Source: DATJLQ01 sp035509415 (GTDB lineage: Bacteria; Pseudomonadota; Alphaproteobacteria; JACZXZ01). Taken from it: 64,000 nt of DNA. Shown here piece by piece: positions 22,889-31,015 of the stretch. Position numbers and translations under genes: made by a program. Positions within the stretch are counted from its first letter, which is position 1. Every line of letters begins with the position of its first letter. The notes beneath the pieces were generated by a model, which made no database searches, was not told the origin of the DNA, and saw only the letters and a program-made list of their open reading frames with translations. The stretch lies in the NCBI GenBank assembly GCA_035509415.1, contig DATJLQ010000132.1, forward strand, positions 1 to 64,000, in the 5' to 3' direction.

Positions 22889-23248
22889 ATGGGCGAAATC
22901 GTCCGACTGACGCCGTCGAGCATCGACGCGAGCGAGCTTCACGCCTATGTGGACGGGCGTCTCGCGCCGGCCAGCGCCGAGCGGGTCGCGTTGCATCTGG
23001 TCCTGAACCATGCCGATGCGCGCCGCGCCAAGGCCTATGCCGAGCAGAACCTCGCCCTACGCCGGCTTTACGCGATGCAAGAGCGGCCGCTGCCGCCGCG
23101 CATCGCCGAGCTCGGCTGGCGCCTCGGACCGCAATTGGTCCGCCGCGAGCGCCATGTCCGCCTGCGCCGATTGGCATTCCGCTCCGTCGCGGCGGCGCTG
23201 ATCGCCGCGGCCGCCTGGGTCTATCTCCAGGCGCAGTTCTACATCTGA
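22889..23248 (+). CDS. probable anti-sigma factor, single-pass membrane protein
   Basis: A 119-residue protein with the layout of small alphaproteobacterial anti-sigma factors. The cytoplasmic N-terminal helical domain contains DASELHAYVDGRLAPASAER, a pattern typical of the class, followed by helices rich in Ala, Arg and Glu. One membrane segment lies near the C-terminus (SVAAALIAAAAWVYLQAQF). There is no zinc-binding HxxxCxxC motif. The ATG at 22889 is where the recognisable domain begins; the longer upstream frame is Arg-rich noise. The cognate sigma factor is probably the ECF gene at 25270-25776, which is not adjacent: a beta-barrel gene and a small membrane gene lie between. Confidence 0.72.
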   Translation: MGEIVRLTPSSIDASELHAYVDGRLAPASAERVALHLVLNHADARRAKAYAEQNLALRRLYAMQERPLPPRIAELGWRLGPQLVRRERHVRLRRLAFRSVAAALIAAAAWVYLQAQFYI

Positions 23249-23299
23249 GGAAGCGAAGCCGGTGAAGAAGCGAAGCCGGCGGCTGAACGCGGCGCCGCG

Positions 23300-24664
23300 T
23301 CAGAGGCCGTAGGACAGGCTCACCAGGAACACGTCCCGCCCATAGCCCGCGCCGCTCGCGTTCGTGTCGCGCTCGTCGTGGGTGAAGCCGGCGCTGAGGC
23401 TCACGCCGTTGTCGATCAAATAGCGCGCGGAGGTGCCGACCAGGTAATCGTCGTCGGTGCGGGAGATGCCCGTGAACTCGCTGTTGGTATAGCCGGCGCG
23501 CGCCGAGAGGATGACGTTCGGCAGGAGCTCGTGGTCGACGCTCACGGTCCCGCCCGTGTCGTACTCGGCGGCCGCACCCTGCAGCGTCGTCGGCGCCGTG
23601 TCGCGCGCGATGTCGGCCTTGACGGTGGTGAGCCGCGTCACGTTCCAGATTCCGTTCAGGCCCGCGCCGAGGCCGTTGACCGTCTGGAGGCGCGAGTCGG
23701 CGTAGCCGACCGAGAGATAGCCGACGTGCCCGGTGACCGAGAGCACCGTCGTCAGGTCGACGGTCATGCCGGTATCGAGCGTGTAGCCCTGGGCGTTGCG
23801 GTTATAGCCGTAGCGGTCGCGGTCCTTCTCGTAGGTGTTCTGCTGCAGCGCGCCGCTCACGAACGCGGTGTAGTCCGGCATGAACAGATAGCCGACCTGG
23901 AGCCCCTCGCTCGTGTCGTAGCGGTTGCGGTCGCTGTTGGTGATGGTGCCCGAGGAGGGCGGGATGCTGGTCGAGGTCGCGGTCACGCTGTCATAGGCGA
24001 GATGGTCGAGATGAAGCTGGGCGGCGCCCGTGAACTGGCCGAACTGCCGGGTAAGGCTCGAATCGTCGCCGACCTCGGTGTAGGTCGTCGGCGTCTTGCC
24101 GTTGACGTTGTCGGGCGAGCTGCGGTCCTCGTGCAGATGGGCGTATTCCGCGTCGCTCTTGAAGTTGCTCGCGTGGCTGATGTCGTAGCGCCCGCCGATC
24201 GAGCCGCTGTAGTCCTGGTAATCCTCGGTGTCGTGCATGTCGTAGAAGCCGAGGTCGCTCTTGAGCAGGCCGTGGAGCTCGTGCCGGCCCCAATCGGACT
24301 GCATGCGCAGCGACGGCGAGACGACCGAGATGAAGTCGTCCTTCGTCCCGGTCTGGGTCGCGTAGATATTGTCGTTGTATTCCTCGGAGCCGGTGATCAC
24401 CGGATAGAAGAAGATGCTGCCCTCGCGGATCCCGACCTCGTCGTATTCGGGGCGCGAGCGGGATGCCACCTGCTGGCTCGCGACCGTGTCCTGGGGCATG
24501 TAGGGCTGTGCGGCAGGCTGCGCCGTGGCGTGCCCGGGGGCGGCGAGGATCGCGATCGCCGCGACCGCCCACGGCAGCGCGAGCGCAATCCCACCGGGGA
24601 ATCGCCCGACGCGCAGCGAAGGCAACCTGAAGCCGCGCGCGGCTTCGGGGATAAATCGAACCAT
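23300..24664 (-). CDS. outer-membrane beta-barrel protein (BBP2-type, exopolysaccharide-associated)
   Basis: A 454-residue outer-membrane protein. The N-terminal signal peptide (Ala-rich hydrophobic segment, cleavage near GHATAQPAAQ, about residues 45-50) is followed by about 400 residues of alternating beta strands rich in Tyr, Asp, Thr and Gly, ending in the aromatic-terminated strand DVFLVSLSYGL. GIREGSIFFYPVITGSEEYN opens the barrel, as in the BBP2_2 / VpsM-like proteins found in exopolysaccharide loci. Those are thought to help export or anchor the polymer. The gene lies between an ECF sigma factor and a probable anti-sigma gene and may be their target. Confidence 0.78.
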   Translation of the reverse strand: MVRFIPEAARGFRLPSLRVGRFPGGIALALPWAVAAIAILAAPGHATAQPAAQPYMPQDTVASQQVASRSRPEYDEVGIREGSIFFYPVITGSEEYNDNIYATQTGTKDDFISVVSPSLRMQSDWGRHELHGLLKSDLGFYDMHDTEDYQDYSGSIGGRYDISHASNFKSDAEYAHLHEDRSSPDNVNGKTPTTYTEVGDDSSLTRQFGQFTGAAQLHLDHLAYDSVTATSTSIPPSSGTITNSDRNRYDTSEGLQVGYLFMPDYTAFVSGALQQNTYEKDRDRYGYNRNAQGYTLDTGMTVDLTTVLSVTGHVGYLSVGYADSRLQTVNGLGAGLNGIWNVTRLTTVKADIARDTAPTTLQGAAAEYDTGGTVSVDHELLPNVILSARAGYTNSEFTGISRTDDDYLVGTSARYLIDNGVSLSAGFTHDERDTNASGAGYGRDVFLVSLSYGL

Positions 24665-24868
24665 GGACCCGTCCCCCCGCCCCTCGCGGCATCGGACCGG
24701 AAAAATATATCGCGAATTCTGTGAATTTCCAACGGATATCAAGGCTTGGATACCGGCTGCTGCTGCGCGTTCTCGGGGTCGGTCCATCATGGGGCGAACG
24801 CGATCGCCGACCCCAGGGAACGGCTTGCGGTATATTTCACAGCGACACCCTGTACTTCAACATGGATT
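24665..24868 (-). promoter_or_regulatory. possible ECF-type promoter region of the beta-barrel gene
   Basis: Read leftward, GGAAAT (near 24732) and the AT-rich CGATATAT (near 24712) lie about 65 bp before the beta-barrel ATG. The spacing is shorter than a textbook ECF promoter (GGAAC, about 16 bp, CGT), so the call is weak. The idea fits the neighbouring sigma factor. Confidence 0.25.
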
Positions 24869-25153
24869 TCAACCGGGCGAATTCGACGCCTGGCGTAGCG
24901 CATGGTCGACCTGATCGAGCATGCGGTTTGCCGCGTCGGGCTTGCCCGCGTCGCACAGCGTCGCCGCCTTCACGACCATGTTCTTGATGGGCTCCGAATC
25001 GGTGCGCTCGACGACGCGTTGGGCCGCGTCCTCGACGTTTTCCCGGCACGTCTGTCCCGTGTATTGGGGGCCGGTCCTGAGGTCGCTGAACACGAGGCAC
25101 GCGAACGCAACCGCCGCTCCGATGACGAGCATGTCGTGTTGCCGAACGGACAT
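24869..25153 (-). CDS. small single-pass membrane protein of unknown function
   Basis: A 94-residue protein with one N-terminal membrane segment (about 8-25, MLVIGAAVAFACLVFSDL) and a charged, probably periplasmic, helical C-terminal part with two Cys (TGQTCRENVED and AATLCDAGKPDA), which could form a disulfide. AGGGGAGA just upstream of ATG 25153 is a strong ribosome site, so the gene is very likely real despite its size. It lies 116 bp after the ECF sigma gene on the same strand. It does not look like an anti-sigma factor. I do not recognise the family. Confidence 0.65.
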   Translation of the reverse strand: MSVRQHDMLVIGAAVAFACLVFSDLRTGPQYTGQTCRENVEDAAQRVVERTDSEPIKNMVVKAATLCDAGKPDAANRMLDQVDHALRQASNSPG

Positions 25154-25269
25154 GGCAGATCTCCCCTTGCTTCCTTGCCCTCGAGGCGCCGTTGGCCGCG
25201 GCGCACGGCCGACTCCTTTTCTCGACCAGCCCCAACCCTTCCGCGCGCGCCGCCCCGCGCGCGATCGCG

Positions 25270-25776
25270 CTACGAGGAGCGGCGCAACGGCGCGCGCTCC
25301 CCGGTCTCGACCATCCGCCTCAGCGCCTCGCGTCCGCGCGAAAGGCGCGACATCACGGTCCCGATCGGAATCGACAGAACGGTCGCGACGTCCTGGTAGC
25401 TCAGCCCCTCGAGCCCGACCAGGAGGACGACCTGGCGTTGCTCCTCCGAGATCGCCTCGAGCGCATCGGCGAGGTCGTTGAGCTCGATGTGCGCGTCCTG
25501 GGCGGGCAACGTGGCGCTCGGCGCGAGCGACGCGACGTTGCGGTAGTCCGCGAGGCGATGGCGCTCGCGCGTGTAGTCGATGTAGCAATTGTGCAGGATC
25601 GAGAAGAGGTAGGCGCGCAGATCGTTGATCTCGTGCCAGCGGTCCATGCGGGCAAGCGCGCGCACGAGGCACTCCTGGACCAGCTCGTCGGATTCGGATT
25701 GACGGCCCACCAGCGCCCGGGCATAGCGGCGCAGCCCCGCGATGTGAGTCTCGAGCGCGACCTCGGCGAGTTCCAT
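25270..25776 (-). CDS. ECF-type RNA polymerase sigma factor
   Basis: A 168-residue extracytoplasmic-function sigma factor. Region 2 runs about 10-75 (SDELVQECLVRALARMDRWH, then DLRAYLFSILHNCYIDYTRE). Region 4 runs about 105-155 (AISEEQRQVVLLVGLEGLSY, then VATVLSIPIGTVMSRLSRGR) and forms the helix-turn-helix that reads the -35 element. Start ATG 25776 is the first Met of the conserved part. It would direct polymerase to envelope or exopolysaccharide genes when its anti-sigma factor is inactivated. The upstream region has two TGTGACAAA repeats exactly 21 bp apart and a 13-bp palindrome. Confidence 0.93.
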   Translation of the reverse strand: MELAEVALETHIAGLRRYARALVGRQSESDELVQECLVRALARMDRWHEINDLRAYLFSILHNCYIDYTRERHRLADYRNVASLAPSATLPAQDAHIELNDLADALEAISEEQRQVVLLVGLEGLSYQDVATVLSIPIGTVMSRLSRGREALRRMVETGERAPLRRSS

Positions 25777-25993
25777 GACCGAACCTTCCACTGGGCGCGC
25801 GCTCCCGCCTCTCGATCGACCTCGGTCTCGCGCGGCGCGCCCGCTCCCGCGAGGAAGAGGAAGCGGGCAATCCCCGGCGACGAATGCGCGTCGAACGCGC
25901 GAGTTCCGTCGTCGCGGTCGAGAGCAAACGGGAGTTCGATCGACCGCCGGCCTTCGACTGACGGCGAGGTTAATCGGTGACGGCGGCGATTGA

Positions 25994-26023
25994 TGTGACA
26001 AAGAAGGCCGCCGCTGTGACAAA
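25994..26023 (-). promoter_or_regulatory. paired TGTGACAAA direct repeats, 21-bp phase
   Basis: TGTGACAAA occurs at 25994-26002 and again at 26015-26023, start to start exactly 21 bp, or two helix turns, so both face the same side of the DNA. In the sense of the leftward sigma gene they read TTTGTCACA. The same 9-mer occurs at 56677-56685 before the exporter gene, and eight of its nine bases at 51408-51416. They look like binding sites for one regulator. Confidence 0.45.
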
Positions 26024-26042
26024 ACTTGGTTCGAATGCTGAC

Positions 26043-26055
26043 CGATCAATGATCG
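26043..26055. promoter_or_regulatory. 13-bp palindrome upstream of the ECF sigma gene
   Basis: CGATCA-A-TGATCG is a perfect inverted repeat around one base. It lies 20 bp beyond the paired TGTGACAAA repeats and may be an operator for the sigma gene. No function can be assigned from sequence. Confidence 0.35.
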
Positions 26056-26148
26056 TTCGATTGCGCGATTATTGTTCACGCATGACCGCGATTCGCCTGA
26101 TGCGACGACGCCCGGGCCGCGCGCTTGCCTGCGTTTTGTCCGATCAGC

Positions 26149-26799
26149 TCAGGATTTGTTCGATTGGGTCCGTTGCACGGCCGCGCGCATACGCTGCATC
26201 AGCCCGTCGAATCCATAATGCTGAATGACCGACGCGAATTCCGCGCGCTTGGTCACGATGAGACTGACCGCGTCGACCGTGACGTCGACAATTTTAGGCG
26301 AATTCGCCTCATCGCGGACGCGATAGACGACGTCGAGCGGCTGCTCGCTCGGCCGATCGATGCGCGTCTCGACGAAGGTATCGTCGCCTTGCTTGGTTTC
26401 ACCCGTCACCTCGAGCTTCTCGCCGCTATAATGCGCGAACTGAACCGCATAGATCGAGGCGACGTAATCGCCGAATAGCTGGAGATATTGCGTCCGTTGA
26501 TCGGGCTTGAGGGCGCGCCATTCCGCACCCAGCACGAAGCGCCCGATCGCCGGCGCATCGAAATCGGCGAGGAAGAGCGCATGAAAGCGGCGCTCGCGCT
26601 CGGTCGTGTCGATGTGGGGCGTCTTCAAAATGCCGATCACCCGGCCGCCCAGCGTCTCGACGAAGGCGCGCGCATCGGGTACCGCCGCCATGGCCCACAT
26701 CGAGAGCGTCATGCAGGCCGCGACGCCGAGCGCGGCCGCGAGGAACGGCACGCGCGCGCCGCGGCGATTCTTCCTTGCGTGTTTCATGCGACTCGTCAT
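26149..26799 (-). CDS. mlaC: MlaC/Ttg2D-family periplasmic phospholipid-binding protein
   Basis: A 216-residue exported protein of the MlaC (toluene tolerance Ttg2D) family. The signal peptide is at about 18-42 (FLAAALGVAACMTLSMWAMA). The mature part has the family pattern: a DFDAPAIGRFVLGAEWRAL core, YLQLFGDYVASIYAVQF, then KIVDVTVDAVSLIVTKRAEF and FDGLMQRMR. MlaC carries phospholipids between the outer membrane and the inner-membrane MlaFEDB importer; HpnM of hopanoid loci is a relative. The other mla genes are not here, so it may serve a different partner. ATG 26799 is preceded by GAGAG; ATG 26787 is an alternative. Confidence 0.82.
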   Translation of the reverse strand: MTSRMKHARKNRRGARVPFLAAALGVAACMTLSMWAMAAVPDARAFVETLGGRVIGILKTPHIDTTERERRFHALFLADFDAPAIGRFVLGAEWRALKPDQRTQYLQLFGDYVASIYAVQFAHYSGEKLEVTGETKQGDDTFVETRIDRPSEQPLDVVYRVRDEANSPKIVDVTVDAVSLIVTKRAEFASVIQHYGFDGLMQRMRAAVQRTQSNKS

Positions 26800-26874
26800 T
26801 TGCGACTCTCGTCCGATTGCCGACTTCGATTCTCGCCCGGCTTTGGGCCCGACCTCAGATCGTGCGCAGCGCGG

Positions 26875-26914
26875 CCAAGCCGCTCCGCCAACGCGCGGCG
26901 CTTCAGCGGCTTGG
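26875..26914. repeat. 10-bp perfect inverted repeat
   Basis: CCAAGCCGCT and AGCGGCTTGG pair exactly around 20 nt that can themselves form a short GC stem (CGCC/GGCG). It lies about 80 bp before the mlaC start. Without a T-tract it is not a standard terminator. Confidence 0.45.
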
Positions 26915-27012
26915 TCCCCCATAGACGGCCGGGGCGAAGCGCTATTCCCTGCGGGCGGCCCCCCATTAGCGCGGCACTCGGCCCGCGGTACTCCGCCACG
27001 GGGCTTCTATCA

Positions 27013-27025
27013 CCGTTTGATCACT
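27013..27025 (+). promoter_or_regulatory. TGATCAC element, site D (glycosyltransferase-gmd operon)
   Basis: CCGTTTGATCACT lies 127 bp before the ATG of the rightward operon at 27153. In gene sense it matches the elements before wcaJ (CCGAATGATCACA), wza (CCGAATGATCACA) and the glycosyltransferase at 51329 (CAGAATGATCACC). The shared core is TGATCAC. Confidence 0.45.
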
Positions 27026-27152
27026 AGTCATCCCGCGGACCAACCGGGAAGCTCGATCTTCCAAGCGGATCGGCCCGCCGGGCGCCGCGCGGCGCTAGCG
27101 CAAGCGATCTGCGCGTGGCGCGATCGCGGCCAGCGCAAGCGGACGAGGTGAA

Positions 27153-28367
27153 ATGGACTTGCACGAGCACAGCAACGCGCCGGCCATCGCCGTCTCCGAG
27201 CGCTCGACGCAGCACGCCGCGCGCTACGGGATCACGAGCGCCTTCGGCAATCCGCTCGATCCGCGCACCTGGTCCGCCGCCCCTTATCGGATCGCGGCCG
27301 GCCTGCGCGCCACCGGCTGCGAGGTCTTCGGCGTCGACGGGCGGCTCGGGCGCCTCCGGCTTTCGAGCTACGCCATGGCGGCCTTCCGGCGGCGCTTCCG
27401 GCGCCTCAGCTATTCCGAGGCGATCGGCCGCACCTATCTCGCGCGCCGCCATCGCGCCCGGCGCGTCGCCCGCGCGGTCGCGACGCTCGATCTCGACGCC
27501 GTGCTCCACACCGGCTCGCTCGATCTTCCGCCCGAGCGCGACGACGTCGCCCATTATCTTTATTGCGATCAGACCTGGAACCTCTCGCTGCACTACCGTC
27601 CCGATCGCGCGGACTACACCGATCTCGCCTGCGCGGAGTTCGACGAGCTCGAGCGCGCGAGCTTCGCCGCGATGCGCCACATCTTCACCTTCGGCGAGTA
27701 TGTGCGCGACGATCTCATCGCCCATTACGGCATCGCGCCCGAGCGCGTGACCGCGGTCGGCTCGGGCATGGGCCAGATCACGCCCTATTACGGGCCGAAG
27801 GATTACGCGCACGGTCCCCTTCTGTTCGTCGCGAAGCATCTCTTCGCGCCCAAGGGCGGGGCCCTTCTGCTCGAGGCGTTCGCGCGCGTGCGCCGGATGC
27901 GGCCCGACCTCAAGCTCGTCATGGTGGCGCCGGACGCGCCGGCCGAGCTCGCGCGCTCGATCGGCAATGTGAGCTTGCGCCGGCACGTCCCTTGGCCCGC
28001 GCTCGAAAATCTCTATCGGTCCGCCTCCCTCCTCGTGCAGCCGATGCTGAACGATCCCTGGGGCCAGGTTTATCTCGAGGCTCTTCTGTCGCGCACGCCG
28101 GTGATGGGGCTCGCGCGCAACGGCCTGCCGGAAATCGTCGAAGGCGGGCGCCACGGATTCCTCGTTCCCGAGCCGGCGCCCGAGGCGTTGGCGCACGCCA
28201 TCGTCGACGCCATGGCCGACCCCGATCGCCTCGCCCTCATGGGGGCGAGCGGCCAGGCGCACGTGCAGCGCATCTATTCCTGGGACCTGACGAGCCGAAG
28301 GATCGCGGACGTGCTCGCGCGCCACGCGAGCGTCGGGGTCCCGCTTCGAGAGAGGTCGATCGCATGA
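27153..28367 (+). CDS. family 4 glycosyltransferase
   Basis: A 404-residue GT-B fold glycosyltransferase. The N-terminal half (about 20-210) is the less conserved acceptor domain. The C-terminal donor domain starts near 220 (GPLLFVAKHLFAPKGGALLL) and carries the E-x7-E-like element YLEALLSRTPVMGLARNGLPEIVEGG (split here: Glu309 and Glu327 region). GAGGTGA before ATG 27153 is a good ribosome site. It should add one sugar to the growing lipid-linked repeat unit at the inner membrane. It heads an operon with gmd and a flippase, and its stop overlaps the gmd start by 4 bases. Which sugar it moves is unknown. Confidence 0.88.
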   Translation: MDLHEHSNAPAIAVSERSTQHAARYGITSAFGNPLDPRTWSAAPYRIAAGLRATGCEVFGVDGRLGRLRLSSYAMAAFRRRFRRLSYSEAIGRTYLARRHRARRVARAVATLDLDAVLHTGSLDLPPERDDVAHYLYCDQTWNLSLHYRPDRADYTDLACAEFDELERASFAAMRHIFTFGEYVRDDLIAHYGIAPERVTAVGSGMGQITPYYGPKDYAHGPLLFVAKHLFAPKGGALLLEAFARVRRMRPDLKLVMVAPDAPAELARSIGNVSLRRHVPWPALENLYRSASLLVQPMLNDPWGQVYLEALLSRTPVMGLARNGLPEIVEGGRHGFLVPEPAPEALAHAIVDAMADPDRLALMGASGQAHVQRIYSWDLTSRRIADVLARHASVGVPLRERSIA

Positions 28368-29479
28368 ATCGGAAAGTCGCACTCGTCACCGGCGTCACCG
28401 GCCAGGACGGCGCCTATCTCGCGGAGTTCCTGCTGGCCAAAGGTTACGTCGTGCATGGCGTGAAGCGGCGCTCCTCGTCCCTCAACACGGCGCGGGTCGA
28501 CCGTTTCTACCGCGATCCCCATGGCGCGGATTTGCGCTTCTTCCTTCACTACGGCGACATGACCGATTCGACCAACCTCATCCGCCTGATCCAGGAGACC
28601 CGGCCGAGCGAGATCTACAATCTCGCCGCCCAGAGCCACGTGCAGGTGAGCTTCGAGACGCCGGAATATACCGGCAACGTCGACGCGCTCGGCACCTTGC
28701 GGCTCCTGGACGCGATCCGCATTCTCGATCTCGGCAAGCACACGCGCTTCTACCAGGCCTCGACCTCCGAGCTCTTCGGCCTGGTCCAGGAGACGCCCCA
28801 ACGCGAGACCACGCCGTTCCGGCCGCGTAGCCCCTATGCCGCGGCGAAGCTCTACGCCTACTGGATCGCGGTCAATTACCGCGAGGCCTACGGCCTCCAT
28901 GCGTCGAACGGCATTCTGTTCAATCACGAAAGCCCGCTGCGCGGCGAGACCTTCGTCACGCGCAAGATCACACGCGCGGTCGCCGCGATCGAGCGCGGGC
29001 TCCAGGACAGGCTGTTCCTCGGCAACATCGACGCCAAGCGCGATTGGGGCCACGCGCGCGACTATGTCGAGGGCATGTGGATGATCCTCCAGCAGGAGGC
29101 GCCCGACGACTACGTGCTCGCGACCGGCGAGACGCACACGGTGCGCGAATTCGTCGAGCGCGCCTTCGCCGAGATCGGGCGCGCGATCGTCTGGCGCGGG
29201 CGCGGGGTCGAGGAAAAAGGCTGCTGCGCGCGCACCGGCCAAATCTTGGTCGAGATCGACCCGGCCTATTTCCGGCCGACCGAGGTCGAGCTGCTGCTCG
29301 GCGATCCCGCGAAGGCGCGCGCGCGTCTCGGCTGGCGCCATCGGACCAGCTTCGAGGCGCTGGTCGCCGAGATGGTCGAGGCGGACCGCGCCGCGTTGCG
29401 CGCGACCCTCGAGCCCGAGCTGGCCGAGTCCGCTTTCCCCGACCGATGGAAACAGGCCCTTGCCCGCGCCGATCTCTGA
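28364..29479 (+). CDS. gmd: GDP-mannose 4,6-dehydratase
   Basis: A 371-residue short-chain dehydrogenase/reductase of the GDP-mannose 4,6-dehydratase type. The NADP-binding motif TGVTGQDGAYL is at 9-19, the catalytic region is QASTSELFG (131-139), and the active-site pair is Tyr158/Lys162 in SPYAAAK. NHESPLRGETFVTRKITRA is diagnostic of Gmd. It makes GDP-4-keto-6-deoxy-mannose, the precursor of GDP-fucose and of GDP-rhamnose or perosamine. The next enzyme, Fcl, is encoded 15 kb away on the other strand (44539-45621), and ManC, which makes the substrate, lies beside fcl. The ATG overlaps the preceding stop (ATGA). Confidence 0.97.
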   Translation: MNRKVALVTGVTGQDGAYLAEFLLAKGYVVHGVKRRSSSLNTARVDRFYRDPHGADLRFFLHYGDMTDSTNLIRLIQETRPSEIYNLAAQSHVQVSFETPEYTGNVDALGTLRLLDAIRILDLGKHTRFYQASTSELFGLVQETPQRETTPFRPRSPYAAAKLYAYWIAVNYREAYGLHASNGILFNHESPLRGETFVTRKITRAVAAIERGLQDRLFLGNIDAKRDWGHARDYVEGMWMILQQEAPDDYVLATGETHTVREFVERAFAEIGRAIVWRGRGVEEKGCCARTGQILVEIDPAYFRPTEVELLLGDPAKARARLGWRHRTSFEALVAEMVEADRAALRATLEPELAESAFPDRWKQALARADL

Positions 29480-30983
29480 CGCCGACGGCCATCTGAGCAT
29501 CGAGGGACTGCGCGACGGGCTTGCCACGCGCACCGCGCGCGGCGGCGCCGTCACGGTGGCAGCGCAGCTCGTCAAGGTGGCGCTCCAGATCGGCACCATC
29601 GCGATTCTCGCGCGCCTCCTCGATCCGGCCGATTTCGGCCTGATCGCGATGGCCGCGGTGCTGCTGACCTTCCTCGAGTTCTTCAAGGATCTCGGCCTCT
29701 CTTCGGCGACGGTCCAACGCGAGCGGATCAGCCACGACGAAGTGAGCGCCCTGTTCTGGATCAATGTCGGCCTGGGCGTCGCGACGGCGATCGTCACGGC
29801 GCTGGCAGCACCGCTGGTCGCGTGGTTCTACCGCGAGCCGAAGCTCGCCCCCATCGTCCTTTGGCTCAGCCTCGGATTCCTCCTGAGCGGGCTCACGACG
29901 CAGCATCTCGCGATCCTGCGGCGGCGCATGCGCTTCGGCACCCTCGCCGCGATCCAGCTTTCGGCCGAGGCCGGCGGCATGGCGACCGCGGTGATCGCGG
30001 CCTTCGCGGGCATGAGCTATTGGTCGCTCGTGGCGCAACGGCTTGTTTGGATCGGCCTCATGGCGGCGGGGGCGTGGATCGCGTGCGGCTGGCGTCCGGG
30101 AAGGCCGCGCCGCGGCGGCGAGATCATGCGCCTCGTGGGCTTCGGCGGCAATATCACGCTCGCGAATCTCATCAACTTCTTCGCCCAGAATCTCGACCAG
30201 ATCCTGATCGGCTGGTACTGGGGACCGATCCCGCTCGGCCTCTACGAGCGCGCGATCAAGCTCATCCTGGTGCCGATCAACAACATCAACACGCCGCTCT
30301 TCACCGTCTTCATGCCCGCGCTGAGCCGGCTCGCGGACGATGCCGCCGCCTACCGGCGCACCTATCTGGGTGCCCTCGAGAAGATCGCGATGGTGACCAT
30401 GCCCGCTTCCGGCCTCCTGATCGCGATCCCCGATACGGTGGTGCGGCTCGTGTTCGGGCCGAACTGGAGCGGCGCGGTTCCGATCGTCGGCTGGCTCGGC
30501 GTCGCGATGCTTTATCTCCCCGTGGGCTACACCTCGAGCTGGCTGTTCGTGTCCCAGGACCGCACGCGCGACATGGTGCGCTGGAGCATCATGAGCTCGA
30601 TCGTGCTCGTGGCCGCGATCGGCGCGGCCGTCCCGTTCGGCGCCGTCGCCGTCGCCGCCAGCTTCAGCCTGAGCGGGCTGTTCCTGCGCATGCCGATCCT
30701 GCTGTGGCTCATGGGACGGCGCGGCCCGGTGCGCGTAGGCGACATCGGCCGTGCGCTCGTCCCCTCGATGCTCGCGGCCGCTTCCGTCGCGATCGTCGCC
30801 TGGAGCACCCGCGTCGCGATCGCGCGCGCCGATCTCGCGCCGCTTCTCGAATTGGCGCTCGTGGGCGCCATCGCGGCCCTCGCCGCCGCCGCCTGCTACG
30901 CCGGCTTCCCCCGGAGCCGCCGCGCGTTCGCCGAGCTCGCGCGCCTGCGCCACGTCCTGTTCCGCAGCACCGCACCGTCGTGA
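29460..30983 (+). CDS. Wzx/WzxC-type polysaccharide flippase (MOP superfamily)
   Basis: A 507-residue polytopic inner-membrane protein with 12 or more hydrophobic segments, of the polysaccharide-transport MOP superfamily closest to WzxC. LARLLDPADFGLIAMAAVLL near the N-terminus and the FFAQNLDQILIGWYWG loop (about 240) are typical. It would flip the undecaprenyl-linked repeat unit to the periplasm. The start is uncertain: the only codon that uses the whole frame is TTG at 29460, inside the end of gmd (20-bp overlap), with GGA about 9 nt before it. The next glycosyltransferase starts 32 bp after its end. Confidence 0.88.
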   Translation: MPAPISDADGHLSIEGLRDGLATRTARGGAVTVAAQLVKVALQIGTIAILARLLDPADFGLIAMAAVLLTFLEFFKDLGLSSATVQRERISHDEVSALFWINVGLGVATAIVTALAAPLVAWFYREPKLAPIVLWLSLGFLLSGLTTQHLAILRRRMRFGTLAAIQLSAEAGGMATAVIAAFAGMSYWSLVAQRLVWIGLMAAGAWIACGWRPGRPRRGGEIMRLVGFGGNITLANLINFFAQNLDQILIGWYWGPIPLGLYERAIKLILVPINNINTPLFTVFMPALSRLADDAAAYRRTYLGALEKIAMVTMPASGLLIAIPDTVVRLVFGPNWSGAVPIVGWLGVAMLYLPVGYTSSWLFVSQDRTRDMVRWSIMSSIVLVAAIGAAVPFGAVAVAASFSLSGLFLRMPILLWLMGRRGPVRVGDIGRALVPSMLAAASVAIVAWSTRVAIARADLAPLLELALVGAIAALAAAACYAGFPRSRRAFAELARLRHVLFRSTAPS

Positions 30984-31015
30984 GCGGCCACAGGGCCGGA
31001 ACCCGGAGAAACGCG

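Larger units (their letters stand above)
25777..26148. other. intergenic region upstream of the ECF sigma gene
   Basis: No gene is present. It contains the two TGTGACAAA repeats (25994-26002 and 26015-26023) and the palindrome CGATCAATGATCG (26043-26055), about 220-280 bp before the sigma gene. The first 200 bp next to the sigma start are GC-rich and featureless. Confidence 0.5.
26800..27152. other. divergent region, mlaC / first exopolysaccharide operon
   Basis: There is no gene. It contains a 10-bp perfect inverted repeat (CCAAGCCGCT 26875-26884, AGCGGCTTGG 26905-26914), the TGATCAC element at 27013-27025, and the GC palindrome GCGCCGCGCGGCGC at 27082-27095. The promoter of the rightward glycosyltransferase-gmd operon should lie between 27025 and 27150. 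Confidence 0.5.
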
